From Candidatus Aerophobota bacterium (GTDB taxonomy: Bacteria > Aerophobota > Aerophobia > Aerophobales > AE-B3A): a stretch of 8,917 nt of DNA. This document shows, piece by piece, positions 1 to 6,868 of the stretch; positions within the stretch are counted from its first letter, which is position 1; the number at the start of each line of letters is the position of its first letter. The notes below the pieces were generated by a model. That model saw only the letters and a program-made list of their open reading frames with translations, had not been told where the DNA came from and searched no databases. A program made the position numbers and the translations under genes. The stretch spans positions 1-8,917 of the forward strand of contig JAUWRE010000030.1 of assembly GCA_030610725.1 (NCBI GenBank). The letters are read 5' to 3'.

Positions 1-789
1 CTTCTTCTCAATTTGGAAAAAAGAGGAACTGGCCTAGAAGCGGATAAAGCAAGACTGGAGACCTTTGATACCATCATAAGAAAAAAAATGAAAATGGTCC
101 ATAGAAAACTAACTGCTTCTCTCAATCCCCTACCCTATCGAGAGGAAAGAAAGATTCCCCGCTCCCATTGGTGGTGGTATCTGGATGAGTTACTTGAAGA
201 AAAAAGAGCTCGAGCAAGAAAAAGATGGCTTGTCAGGGGAGGAATAGCTGCTGTTGCCCTGCTGGCTGCCTATATCATTCTTACCAAAATTGTCCCCCAG
301 CCAAAACAATCAGTTATTTATCAAGAAAAAGCACGTGAACTTTACCAGGAAGGCGAATTAGATGAGGCTATTGAGATATACAAGAAAGCTCAAGATCTAG
401 AACCTGACGACAGCGCTATTCCTTTAATGCTAGGAATAATCTATGAGGACAAAGAATTGCTTGATAAGGCAAATAGTTACTTTGAACGTGCCAGGCTATT
501 ATCTTCCCAAAAAATAGATTTCTACAACTCGCGTGGAATGGTCTATTTTCAAATGGGTAAATTAGACAAGGCTGTTCTTGATACCAAAAAAGCCCTAGAG
601 CTCGATTCTAATAGCGCCTTTTCCCATTTTCTCTTAGGAAGTATCTATGAGATGGAAAATAAAATTACTGAGGCTATTCTTGAATACCAGATAGTCTCTG
701 ATTTAGACCAGGATCCCCAATTGACTGTCATGGCCCGCTTCAAGATGGGAATGATTATGCAAAGAGGCCCCTTGCGCTCCTTTGAATAA
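1..789 (+). CDS. Membrane-anchored TPR-repeat protein, 5' end outside the window
   Basis: The reading frame is open from the first base to a TAA at 787-789, with no in-frame stop upstream, so the true start probably lies to the left; a TTG at 13 is the first possible internal start. Numbering from that TTG, residues 1-70 are highly charged and contain an unusual SHWWWYLDE patch. Residues about 74-94 form one hydrophobic membrane segment preceded by a basic RARARKRW stretch, which predicts a cytoplasmic N-terminus. About four TPR units follow (roughly 103-136, 137-169, 171-204 and 205-235), recognisable by patterns such as YQEGELDEAIEIYKKA and QMGKLDKAVLDTKKALELD. TPR domains bind proteins, so an envelope scaffold role is likely, but the partner cannot be inferred. 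It runs in the same direction as alr, about 50 bp upstream, and may share its transcript. The exact family is not recognised. Confidence 0.8.
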   Translation, partial: LLLNLEKRGTGLEADKARLETFDTIIRKKMKMVHRKLTASLNPLPYREERKIPRSHWWWYLDELLEEKRARARKRWLVRGGIAAVALLAAYIILTKIVPQPKQSVIYQEKARELYQEGELDEAIEIYKKAQDLEPDDSAIPLMLGIIYEDKELLDKANSYFERARLLSSQKIDFYNSRGMVYFQMGKLDKAVLDTKKALELDSNSAFSHFLLGSIYEMENKITEAILEYQIVSDLDQDPQLTVMARFKMGMIMQRGPLRSFE

Positions 790-838
790 ATGATGAAGAA
801 GAGCAAATCACATTTATGAATAAATGAATGGTGGATTA

Positions 839-2017
839 ATGCAAAATATAAGACCTGTGTGGTTGGAGATTAATCTTGACGCTATTGCTCATAATGTAAA
901 GAAGATAAAACAAATAGTTGGCAAGAATACCCAGATTATTGCTGTAGTCAAAGCAAATGCCTATGGCCACGGGGCAGTTGAGGTATCCGAAACACTCCTG
1001 GAAAACGGCGTTACTATGCTGGGGGTAGGCGTTATCGAAGAAGGAATAGTGCTACGTGAAGCAGGTATTAAAGCACCCATTTTAGTTTGTGGACTCACTA
1101 CAAATGACCAGCTTGAACCTCTTGTTATGTACAACCTTTCCGCTACTGTTTGTAACCTCACGGCAGTAAAAACCTTATCCAGGATAGCAAGTAAGAATAA
1201 CAAAAGAGTGCCTGTTCATATAAAAATTGATACTGGGATGGGACGATTGGGGATCCCTAGTGAAGATACTCTGAATTTCGTTAAGGAAATAGGTAAAATG
1301 AAAAATATAGAAATTGAGGGTATTTTCACTCACTTTGCCGCTACCAACGAGGAGAATGGAGTTTATACCAGAAAGCAATTTGAGAAATACAAAAAAGCAC
1401 TTCTTGAGCTAGAAAGAGAAGGAATAAATATTCCTCTCAAGCATGTAGCCAATAGTGCCGCTATCCTTAACTCATCCTGCTTTCATTTGAATGCAGTAAG
1501 ACCAGGTATAATTATCTATGGATTGTTTCCCTCACCCAAAATTAAACGGACAGTCCAATTAAAACCAGCAGCAGAACTTAAGACTAAGATTGTCTTTTTG
1601 AAAGAGGTTTCCGCTGGCGAAAGCATAGGATATGGAGGAACTTATACCACAACCAAACCTACCAGGATAGCTATCTTGCCTGTAGGATATGCCGATGGCT
1701 ACTCCTGGCTTCTCTCTAATAAAGGAGAAGTCCTGGTGAGAGGAGAGCGGACTCCGTTAATAGGAAGGATCTGCATGGATTTATGCATGATAGATGTGAC
1801 TCATATTGGGGGAGTTCAAATCGGTGATGAAGTAGTCCTGTGGGGAAAACAGAATTCGGAGATGATATCAGCCGAAGAGGTAGCCCAAAAAATAGGAAGT
1901 ATTGTTTATGAAGTTATCTGTATGGTGGATAAGGAAAGGGTGCCTAAAATCTTTACAAAGAATGGAAAACCCTTTAAGGTTAAATCCTTGCTAGGAAATA
2001 CTTTGCTTGCTGGATAA
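839..2017 (+). CDS. alr: Alanine racemase (PLP-dependent, fold type III)
   Basis: Interconverts L- and D-alanine in the cytoplasm, supplying D-Ala for peptidoglycan. From the ATG at 839 the protein has 392 residues, a normal length. The PLP-binding lysine is K38 in VVKANAYGHG. The second catalytic base should be Y265 in ESIGYGGTY, the same number as the well-known catalytic tyrosine of the Geobacillus enzyme. Other family signatures are KIDTGMGRLG, HVANSAA, VRPGIIIYG, PVGYADGYS and GRICMD. I prefer 839 to the in-frame ATG at 824 because a GGTGGA element lies just before it, the 824 codon has no visible Shine-Dalgarno, and family members normally begin close to RPVWLEI; starting at 824 adds five residues. 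About 20 residues follow the usual RVP(K/R)-type C-terminal motif. It follows the TPR gene and converges on yraN with a 5-bp gap. Confidence 0.97.
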   Translation: MQNIRPVWLEINLDAIAHNVKKIKQIVGKNTQIIAVVKANAYGHGAVEVSETLLENGVTMLGVGVIEEGIVLREAGIKAPILVCGLTTNDQLEPLVMYNLSATVCNLTAVKTLSRIASKNNKRVPVHIKIDTGMGRLGIPSEDTLNFVKEIGKMKNIEIEGIFTHFAATNEENGVYTRKQFEKYKKALLELEREGINIPLKHVANSAAILNSSCFHLNAVRPGIIIYGLFPSPKIKRTVQLKPAAELKTKIVFLKEVSAGESIGYGGTYTTTKPTRIAILPVGYADGYSWLLSNKGEVLVRGERTPLIGRICMDLCMIDVTHIGGVQIGDEVVLWGKQNSEMISAEEVAQKIGSIVYEVICMVDKERVPKIFTKNGKPFKVKSLLGNTLLAG

Positions 2018-2058
2018 AAAAGCTAATATACTGCTGGGAAGGCGTTTTTGATTAGCTT
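2018..2058 (-). terminator. Possible weak intrinsic terminator at the end of yraN
   Basis: Read on the - strand, the arms AAGCTAAT (2058-2051) and ATTAGCTT (2027-2020) form an 8-bp stem around a 23-base loop, followed directly by a run of T. It overlaps the yraN stop and lies in the 5-bp convergent gap with alr, the expected place for a leftward operon to end. The stem has only two G:C pairs and the loop is long, so termination strength is doubtful. No T-run follows the stem on the + strand, so alr would not be terminated by it. Confidence 0.35.
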
Positions 2059-2403
2059 AATATGGTTGACTTTCCTGACTTTCTTGTTATCCATCAAAAT
2101 ACTTACCACATCAAAGCGACAATTGGTATCTTTTATTCTCCGATGAACAAGATAACCCAAAGCTAGTTTGCTAAGTCGTCGTCTTTTATCATAAGAGAGA
2201 GCTTCTTCGGGCAGGCCAAAATCGGTGGAACAGCGAGTCTTCACTTCCACAAACACTATACTCTCATCTTCTTTTGCCACTATATCTATTTCCCCCAGAC
2301 GACTGCGATAATTCTTTTCAATTATCTGGTAGCCCTGCTTTCGTAAAAATTTTGCTGCTATTTTCTCTCCTCTGTTTCCTAGTTTCTTTCTTGTATCTAC
2401 CAT
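2023..2403 (-). CDS. yraN: YraN/UPF0102 family nuclease-like protein
   Basis: A 126-residue protein of the YraN (UPF0102) family, which has a restriction-endonuclease-like fold related to archaeal Holliday junction resolvases. The usual layout is present: an N-terminal helix with GNRGEKIAAKFL (residues 9-20), GYQIIEKNYR, then the predicted catalytic core GEIDIVAKEDESIVFVEVKTR. Within the core D40, E53 and K55 correspond to the D...ExK nuclease triad. The molecular function is not firmly established; a role in DNA processing is an inference from the fold. It starts at ATG 2403-2401, with a GGTGAG element about 8 bases upstream. It lies downstream of lepB after a 37-bp gap that holds a hairpin, a neighbourhood often seen for yraN (rplS-lepB/rnhB-yraN). 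It is the last gene of the leftward block. Confidence 0.93.
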   Translation of the reverse strand: MVDTRKKLGNRGEKIAAKFLRKQGYQIIEKNYRSRLGEIDIVAKEDESIVFVEVKTRCSTDFGLPEEALSYDKRRRLSKLALGYLVHRRIKDTNCRFDVVSILMDNKKVRKVNHIKLIKNAFPAVY

Positions 2404-2415
2404 TCCTCATTCTCA

Positions 2416-2442
2416 CCGAAAAACAGCGCTCGTTCCTGCGCT
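2416..2442 (-). terminator. Hairpin plus T-run between lepB and yraN (attenuator or terminator candidate)
   Basis: Read on the - strand, AGCGC (2442-2438) and GCGCT (2429-2425) form a 5-bp, mostly G:C stem around an 8-base loop, followed by GTTTTTC. It overlaps the last bases of lepB and precedes the yraN start. This has the shape of a small intrinsic terminator or attenuator and could reduce read-through into yraN. The stem is short, so it could also be chance. Confidence 0.35.
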
Positions 2443-2998
2443 AATAGGAAACGCCTTTTAGAAGCCTTATTCGCCAGGGAGGCCAGTAGAGGAGAAATGC
2501 TTGCCCAACAATATTTTCTGCAGGCACAAACCCCCAGAAGCGACTGTCATCACTGGAGTCTCTGTTATCACCCATCATAAAGAGAGAATCGGGAGGAACT
2601 TTTATCGGTCCATATTCATCACGCGGAAAGCCTCTATTCCAGCTATCAGCATGAACAATGTAGGGTTCATCCACAAGCTTTCCGTTGATATAGACCTTCT
2701 TCTCCTTGATTCTTACTTCATCGCCGGGAAGGCCAATAGCTCTTTTAACAAAATTCTCCTTAGGATTTAAAGGAAATTTGAAAACAATTATATCTCCTCT
2801 ATCTACATCATCTAAATCATAGAAAAACTTATAGGCTATAATTCTATCCTTTATCTGAAGATTTGGTTTCATAGATCCGGTGGGGATCCAGAATGACTGT
2901 GCAACAAAGGTAATTATTACAAAAGCGAGGAAGAAAGCGATAACTATAGTCTCCACAGTCTCCTTTGCCCAGGATAGAAACTTGGCTCTTTTTTTCAT
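2441..2998 (-). CDS. lepB: Signal peptidase I
   Basis: Membrane serine protease that removes signal peptides from exported proteins on the outer face of the cytoplasmic membrane. It has 185 residues with one N-terminal membrane segment (about 15-33), the compact architecture typical of Gram-positive and thermophile enzymes; E. coli LepB has two segments and a large insertion. Conserved boxes appear in order: the catalytic serine S42 in [10 protein letters not shown] (box B), [11 protein letters not shown] (box C), the general-base lysine K85 in [12 protein letters not shown] (box D) and [15 protein letters not shown] (box E). The catalytic Ser/Lys pair is intact. The ATG overlaps the rplS stop as ATGA, a 4-bp overlap that suggests translational coupling. 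Placement after rplS is a common operon arrangement. Confidence 0.97.
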   Translation of the reverse strand: MKKRAKFLSWAKETVETIVIAFFLAFVIITFVAQSFWIPTGSMKPNLQIKDRIIAYKFFYDLDDVDRGDIIVFKFPLNPKENFVKRAIGLPGDEVRIKEKKVYINGKLVDEPYIVHADSWNRGFPRDEYGPIKVPPDSLFMMGDNRDSSDDSRFWGFVPAENIVGQAFLLYWPPWRIRLLKGVSY

Positions 2999-3315
2999 CT
3001 TCCCACTTTATTCCTCAAGTAAGATAAATTAGCTCTTCTCACTTTTCCTTGCTTAACTACCTCTATTTTCTTTATTAAGGGCGAGTGCAAAGGGAATATT
3101 CTTTCCACTCCTATGCCAAAAGAGACTTTTCTTACAGTAAAAGTCTCCCTTATTCCCCCTCCTCTTCTGCGAAGAACCACCCCTTCAAAGATTTGAGTTC
3201 TTTTTCTCTTTCCTTCGTGAATGTCAAGATGTACAGCCACTGTATCACCGGGACGAAACTTGGCGATATCCTTCTTCATTGCCTCTTCTTCTATCTTTTC
3301 AACCTTAGCCTGCAT
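2995..3315 (-). CDS. rplS: 50S ribosomal protein L19
   Basis: Large-subunit ribosomal protein L19, located at the 30S-50S interface. It has 106 residues, slightly shorter than usual, with a short lysine-rich N-terminus and little C-terminal extension beyond YLRNKVGR. Family signatures are [56 protein letters not shown] and the C-terminal [12 protein letters not shown]. It starts at ATG 3315-3313 with AAGGAG about 8 bases upstream on the - strand. It follows trmD after an 18-bp gap and overlaps lepB by 4 bp. The trmD-rplS order is among the most conserved in bacteria. Confidence 0.98.
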   Translation of the reverse strand: MQAKVEKIEEEAMKKDIAKFRPGDTVAVHLDIHEGKRKRTQIFEGVVLRRRGGGIRETFTVRKVSFGIGVERIFPLHSPLIKKIEVVKQGKVRRANLSYLRNKVGR

Positions 3316-3333
3316 TCTAACCTGCTCCTTTTC

Positions 3334-4077
3334 TCAATGTTCTGTCCGTGCTCTCTTGATCTGCTCTAGCATTTCTTCTTCTTCTCGGCTAAGCTTAGCT
3401 GTCTTTAACAAATCAGGACGTTTTTTAAAGGTGTTTTCTAATTTCTTTTTTTTTCGCCATTCCCTAATTTTCTGGTGATTGCCAGATATAAGTACTCCCG
3501 GTACCTTCCATCCTCTAAACTCAGCCGGTCTGGTATAGTGAGGATAATCTAGAAGTGTTTGATAGAAGGAATCTTCACGTATCGAATCTTTGCATCCGAG
3601 AACCTCCGGGAGCATTCTAGCTATTGCATCTACCATAACTATAGCCGCTAGTTCTCCTCCGGTGAGAACAAAATCACCTAAAGAGACCTCCTCGTCTATG
3701 AGATGCTCCCTCACCCTCTCATCAACTCCCTCGTAATGTCCGCATATAAAAATTAAGCCCTCCTCTTGGGCCAATTCCTTGGCTTTTTCTTGAGCAAAGG
3801 GTTGACCCTGAGGAGACAACAGAATAACCTTCCAAGAAGATCTTTTCTCTTCCTTAACTTTCTCCACTGCTCGGAAAAGAGGCTCTGGTTTCATCACCAT
3901 ACCTGCCCCTCCTCCATAAGGAAGATCGTCTACCGTTCTATGTCTATCACCAGTGAAGTCTCGTAAATTATGAAGATTAATCTCCAGAATTCCCTTTTTT
4001 CTTGCTCTTTTAATTATACTTTCATCAAAAGGGCCCCTAAACATAGAAGGGAACAGAGTTATAATATCAATCCGCAT
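3334..4077 (-). CDS. trmD: tRNA (guanine-37-N1)-methyltransferase
   Basis: SPOUT-class, AdoMet-dependent enzyme that methylates N1 of G37 next to the anticodon and so prevents +1 frameshifting. At 247 residues it is full length. It opens with the typical MRIDIITLFPSMF, followed by LRDFTGDRHRTVDDLPYGGGAGMVMKPEP, the trefoil-knot AdoMet-binding segments ILLSPQGQPF, FICGHYEGVDERV and EVSLGDFVLTGGELAA, and the linker LLDYPHYTRP. D177 in that linker probably corresponds to the catalytic aspartate. The C-terminal domain contains GNHQKIREWRKK. It starts at ATG 4077-4075, 9 bp after the khpA stop. No good Shine-Dalgarno lies at normal spacing; the nearest GAGGAG is 18 bases upstream in the end of khpA, so re-initiation or coupling is likely. 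rimM, its usual upstream partner, is missing. Confidence 0.98.
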   Translation of the reverse strand: MRIDIITLFPSMFRGPFDESIIKRARKKGILEINLHNLRDFTGDRHRTVDDLPYGGGAGMVMKPEPLFRAVEKVKEEKRSSWKVILLSPQGQPFAQEKAKELAQEEGLIFICGHYEGVDERVREHLIDEEVSLGDFVLTGGELAAIVMVDAIARMLPEVLGCKDSIREDSFYQTLLDYPHYTRPAEFRGWKVPGVLISGNHQKIREWRKKKKLENTFKKRPDLLKTAKLSREEEEMLEQIKRARTEH

Positions 4078-4086
4078 GCTAGATTC

Positions 4087-4362
4087 TTATTTTGTCTCCT
4101 CTTTTGTCTCCTCTTTTGTCTCCTCTTTTCTCTCCTCCAAAATCTCTACCATTACTCTCTTCTTTTGCTTAGCTGCTGCTGCACCTACAATTGTCCGTAG
4201 AGCATTAGCTACTCTACCCCCTCTTCCTATCACTTTGCCCATATCATCTTTAGCCACAGAAATTTCCAGCAAGATAACTTTCTCTGCTTTTATTTCCTGT
4301 ACTTCCACCTCATCCGGAGAATCCACTATCTGCTTGATGATGTACTCAACTAATTCCCGCAT
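4087..4362 (-). CDS. khpA: KH-domain RNA-binding protein (KhpA/YlqC)
   Basis: A 91-residue single KH-domain protein. KhpA proteins bind RNA and in several bacteria work with KhpB/Jag in cell-size and envelope control; that role is known from relatives and is not visible here. The N-terminus MRELVEYIIKQIVDSPDEV is typical, and the RNA-contacting GxxG loop is GRGG (residues 46-49) in MGKVIGRGGRVANALRTIV. The tail ends in three EETK repeats encoded by a 12-bp tandem repeat, a low-complexity extension that is not part of the KH fold. The start at 4362 has a very strong Shine-Dalgarno (AAGGAGG at 4374-4368). It lies between rpsP and trmD as in many Firmicutes and candidate phyla, but there is no rimM between it and trmD. 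Confidence 0.95.
   Translation of the reverse strand: MRELVEYIIKQIVDSPDEVEVQEIKAEKVILLEISVAKDDMGKVIGRGGRVANALRTIVGAAAAKQKKRVMVEILEERKEETKEETKEETK
4090..4137. repeat. 12-bp tandem repeat, four copies, in the 3' end of khpA
   Basis: The + strand unit is TTTTGTCTCCTC. Three copies (4090-4101, 4102-4113, 4114-4125) are perfect and a fourth (4126-4137) has one mismatch, G to C. The unit length is a multiple of three, so copy-number change would keep the khpA frame and add or remove EETK units. On the coding strand each unit contains GAGGAG, a Shine-Dalgarno-like sequence, upstream of trmD. Confidence 0.9.
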
Positions 4363-4454
4363 TTCAACCTCCTTCTGGTAGTAATCAGACCGATTTCATT
4401 ACTCGTATCTAGTATTGATTATATCTATCGCACCGTATTACACAATACACATCA

Positions 4455-4712
4455 CTATTTACCTATTTCATCTGGAGAAAGAATAGAGAAATTTATCAGT
4501 AATTTTTTTACTGAATTACTGAGTTGAGCTCCTTTGTTAACCCAGGACAAGACCTTTTCTTTATTTGCCTCCACCTTCTTCACTCGTGGATCATACCATC
4601 CCAGCTTTTCAATAAACTTTCCTTTTGGCGAACAACGAGAGTCTGCTACCACTATACGATAGAAGGGGACCTTGTTAGCTCCCATTCTTCGCAGTCGAAT
4701 TTTTGTTGCCAC
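4455..4712 (-). CDS. rpsP: 30S ribosomal protein S16
   Basis: Small-subunit ribosomal protein S16 (85 residues, normal length), needed for 30S assembly. Signatures are MATKIRLRRMGANKVPFYRIVVADSRCSPKGKFIEKLGWYDP and the later SNSVKKLL segment. The start is a GTG at 4712-4710, supported by AAGGAG at 4724-4719 with a 6-base spacer and by exact agreement with the family N-terminus. The first 38 bp overlap the 3' end of rpe in another frame, so the ribosome-binding site lies inside the rpe coding sequence. A 92-bp spacer separates it from khpA. It heads the conserved rpsP-khpA-trmD-rplS block. Confidence 0.97.
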   Translation of the reverse strand: MATKIRLRRMGANKVPFYRIVVADSRCSPKGKFIEKLGWYDPRVKKVEANKEKVLSWVNKGAQLSNSVKKLLINFSILSPDEIGK

Positions 4713-5397
4713 CGAGTTCTCCTTTTTGACTGTTTTTCAATCTGAGTATTGCTTTTTCTGGATCGGATGCATTGAACACAGCTGTACCGGCTACTAAAAT
4801 AGAAGCCCCTGCCTCTATAACCCTGGCTGCTGTATCCTGATTAATCCCTCCATCTACTTCAATTTCTAAAGAGAGTTTTCTCTTCCTAATAATTTCCCGT
4901 AAATCTCTTATCTTAGGAACTACAGAAGAAAGAAGACTTTGTGAACCAAATCCCGGATTAACTGTCATCGCCAGAACTACATCTACTTCAGAAATAATAT
5001 ACTCTAACCCTTGCAAAGAAGTAGCAGGATTCAAAGCTACTCCCACCTTCGGTCCTTTTTCTTTTATAATGGCAATTAACCTCTCCAGATGTAGCGATGT
5101 TTCTACATGAACAGTAATTAAATCTGCACCCGCATCAATAAAAGGGTTAATCCATTCTTGAGGATTATCCACCATCAAATGTATATCAAAAAGAAGATTA
5201 ACTTTCTTCCTCAGAGAGGCAACCAACCCAGGACCAAAAGTTATATTAGGCACAAAATGCCCATCCATTATATCAAAGTGAAGACTATCTACTTCTCGTT
5301 CTATCCTACTTATTTCCTGGTAAAGACAACTAAAGTCAGCAGCTAGTATAGAGGGTGAAATCTTCACCCTGTTCGTTACTCTTATGTCCTTATTCAA
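4675..5397 (-). CDS. rpe: Ribulose-phosphate 3-epimerase
   Basis: TIM-barrel, metal-dependent enzyme of the pentose phosphate pathway that interconverts ribulose 5-phosphate and xylulose 5-phosphate. Signatures are KISPSILAADF, SLHFDIMDGHFVPNITFGP, FDIHLMVDNP, MTVNPGFGSQ and IEVDGGIN. H40, D42, H73 and D182 should be the metal and acid/base residues. The usual PGFGGQ loop reads PGFGSQ, a small variation. The start is uncertain: TTG at 5397 is preceded closely by GAGGA and gives 240 residues, while GTG at 5367 gives MKISPSIL, exactly the usual N-terminus, but lacks a well-spaced Shine-Dalgarno. The tail of about 15 residues after RLKNSQKGE is unusually polar and covers the rpsP start. It overlaps the PASTA gene by 8 bp (TTG model) and rpsP by 38 bp. 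Confidence 0.96.
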   Translation of the reverse strand: MNKDIRVTNRVKISPSILAADFSCLYQEISRIEREVDSLHFDIMDGHFVPNITFGPGLVASLRKKVNLLFDIHLMVDNPQEWINPFIDAGADLITVHVETSLHLERLIAIIKEKGPKVGVALNPATSLQGLEYIISEVDVVLAMTVNPGFGSQSLLSSVVPKIRDLREIIRKRKLSLEIEVDGGINQDTAARVIEAGASILVAGTAVFNASDPEKAILRLKNSQKGELGGNKNSTAKNGS

Positions 5398-6349
5398 CTT
5401 CCTCTGTTTTAACCAATTTATTATCTATATATACTTTAATCTCTCCCTTTCCAAGTACTCGAGACAGAATCAATACCTTCTCTCCTGGTTTTCTTTGCCC
5501 ATAGTCTATACCTCTTTCCCCCCGGCTATCTATAATTACTACTCGAACTTCCTTGTTCATCAGCCCAGGAGGAACTTCTACTGTAGTCATTATCCATTCT
5601 GCTTCAGGAGATAAAGAGTGTCCTTGCTCATAAAACGTACTCACTGTTAACTCAATGGAGGTTTCGGAATCAATCATAGTGCCTGGAGAAGCTGATTGAT
5701 AAAGAACCGCTCCTTCTTCGCCTAAAGAAGGAGACTCTTTTATTTTCCCAATTTTCAAGGATAACTTATCACAGAGCTCTCTTACTTCCTCAATTTTACT
5801 CCCCACAAGGTCAGGCATATAAAATTGAAGATTTTTAGCTCCTAAACTTACCAGGATGTTTATCCCCCTCTCTACATCTGTCTCTGTCTGCGGAGAAGGG
5901 TCCTGAGAAATGATCTCTTCTTGAGGGAGTTGGGTATAGGAATAACTCACTATACCAATTCTTAATCCCCTTTGAGCAAGATAGATATTTGCTTCTCTTT
6001 TCCTTTTTCCCACAAGAGAAGGAGTTATTACTGATCGTGCCCCCCCACTAACAAAAACTCTAATCTCTCTGTCTTTATGTACCTTGGTTCCCGGAGCAGG
6101 AAATTGAGAAATAATAATCCCTTCAGCAACTTGAGAAGAGTATTTCTCACCCATTAACTTCAAGGATAAATCTTGCTCTCCCAAGAGAGCAAGAGCCTTC
6201 ATCATCTCTTTACCCACAACAGAAGGAACCTCTATTTTCTGAGGAGGCACCAATATCCTTAATGTCAAAAAAACCATGCCTAGTGATAACCCCACCAAGC
6301 AAACAAAAATCCCCGCCGCTTTCAGTAGTGATTTTAACCACCGAAGCAA
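5390..6349 (-). CDS. PASTA-domain membrane protein without a kinase domain
   Basis: A 319-residue protein with a short cytoplasmic N-terminus, one membrane segment (about 12-33) and an extracytoplasmic part. Three PASTA repeats are visible (about 36-102, 106-169, 176-237), each with the typical start (VPSVVGKEMMKAL, TPSLVGKRKREA, MPDLVGSKIEEV) and end (SQFPAPGTKV, SQDPSPQTETDV, QSASPGTMID). A C-terminal beta-rich region (about 245-319) follows. PASTA domains bind peptidoglycan or muropeptides in PknB/PrkC kinases and some penicillin-binding proteins; no kinase or transpeptidase domain is present, so a wall-sensing or wall-binding role is inferred. The start is TTG at 6349-6347, supported by GAGGAG 5 bases upstream inside the end of rplT; the rplT stop is only 2 bp away. 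It overlaps rpe, echoing the prkC-rsgA-rpe order of Firmicutes. Confidence 0.9.
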   Translation of the reverse strand: MLRWLKSLLKAAGIFVCLVGLSLGMVFLTLRILVPPQKIEVPSVVGKEMMKALALLGEQDLSLKLMGEKYSSQVAEGIIISQFPAPGTKVHKDREIRVFVSGGARSVITPSLVGKRKREANIYLAQRGLRIGIVSYSYTQLPQEEIISQDPSPQTETDVERGINILVSLGAKNLQFYMPDLVGSKIEEVRELCDKLSLKIGKIKESPSLGEEGAVLYQSASPGTMIDSETSIELTVSTFYEQGHSLSPEAEWIMTTVEVPPGLMNKEVRVVIIDSRGERGIDYGQRKPGEKVLILSRVLGKGEIKVYIDNKLVKTEEVE

Positions 6350-6351
6350 TC

Positions 6352-6711
6352 CTACTCCTCTAGCCCTTTCTTAGCCTTTTTTGCCAATTCTGAAAATCCA
6401 GACGGGTTGCTTATAGCTAATTCGGAAAGAACTCTTCTGTTCAGATTAATATTAGCTTTTCCCAATCCTTTAATGAAAAGAGAATAGGAAAGTCCCTCTT
6501 TACGGACAGCCGCATTGATTCTGGTAATCCAAAGCCTCCTAAACTCTCTTTTCTTTCTCTTTCTCCCCTTATAACTGGCAGAAAGTGCTTTTTTTAAAGC
6601 CTCGCTAGCCAGAACATAAAGCTTGCTCCTTCCTCCTCTGTATCCCTTGGCAAGCCTTAAAATCCTTTTTCTCTTTTTAGTATGGATTATGCCTCTCTTA
6701 ACTCTAGCCAT
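6352..6711 (-). CDS. rplT: 50S ribosomal protein L20
   Basis: Large-subunit protein L20, an early 23S rRNA-binding assembly protein and, in well-studied bacteria, the autogenous repressor of its own operon. From the ATG at 6711 the protein has 119 residues and begins MARVKRGIIHTKKRKRILRLAKGYRGGRSKLY, the normal N-terminus. An upstream in-frame GTG at 6723 would add four residues (MGVL), but a GGTGGGGG element sits at correct spacing for 6711. Further signatures are YKGRKRKKREFRRLWITRINAAVR and YSLFIKGLGKANINLNRRVLSELAI. It is the third gene of the infC-rpmI-rplT set, 157 bp after rpmI, with a repeat copy in that spacer. Its end carries the ribosome-binding site of the PASTA gene. Confidence 0.98.
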   Translation of the reverse strand: MARVKRGIIHTKKRKRILRLAKGYRGGRSKLYVLASEALKKALSASYKGRKRKKREFRRLWITRINAAVRKEGLSYSLFIKGLGKANINLNRRVLSELAISNPSGFSELAKKAKKGLEE

Positions 6712-6730
6712 TAAAACCCCCACCTTTGCT

Positions 6731-6761
6731 TCGTATCTCGTTGTTCGTATTTAGTATCTCG
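6731..6761. repeat. 31-bp dispersed intergenic repeat, copy in the rpmI-rplT spacer
   Basis: This 31-bp stretch matches 7792-7822 at 28 of 31 positions in the same orientation. It is built from short related words (TCGTATCTCG, TTGTTCGTAT, AGTATCTCG), so it also has internal repetition. It lies about 20 bp upstream of the rplT start. The rest of this spacer (6712-6868) shows no gene; AAATCTTA at 6832-6839 is the reverse complement of 6794-6801, a weak possible stem. Confidence 0.7.
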
Positions 6762-6868
6762 TAAAAATCCTTTAGACATACAACTACCCTTCATAAGATT
6801 TCCACTCAGCTTCTCGTTAGGGTATAGGATAAAATCTTAAAGTTATAATCTTTAGTGTTCACTGTACG

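Noticed and set aside
4076..4381. 101-residue + strand frame with SFVS repeats
   Set aside because: It is antisense to khpA; the repeat is the complement of the EETK-coding tandem repeat.
4363..4454. A small gene or structured RNA between rpsP and khpA
   Set aside because: The 92 bp show no coding frame with a ribosome-binding site; apart from the khpA Shine-Dalgarno and a degraded repeat-like stretch I see nothing.
6712..6868. L20-binding autoregulatory leader upstream of rplT
   Set aside because: A weak inverted repeat is present, but nothing I can match to the known L20 target structures; part of the spacer is a dispersed repeat.
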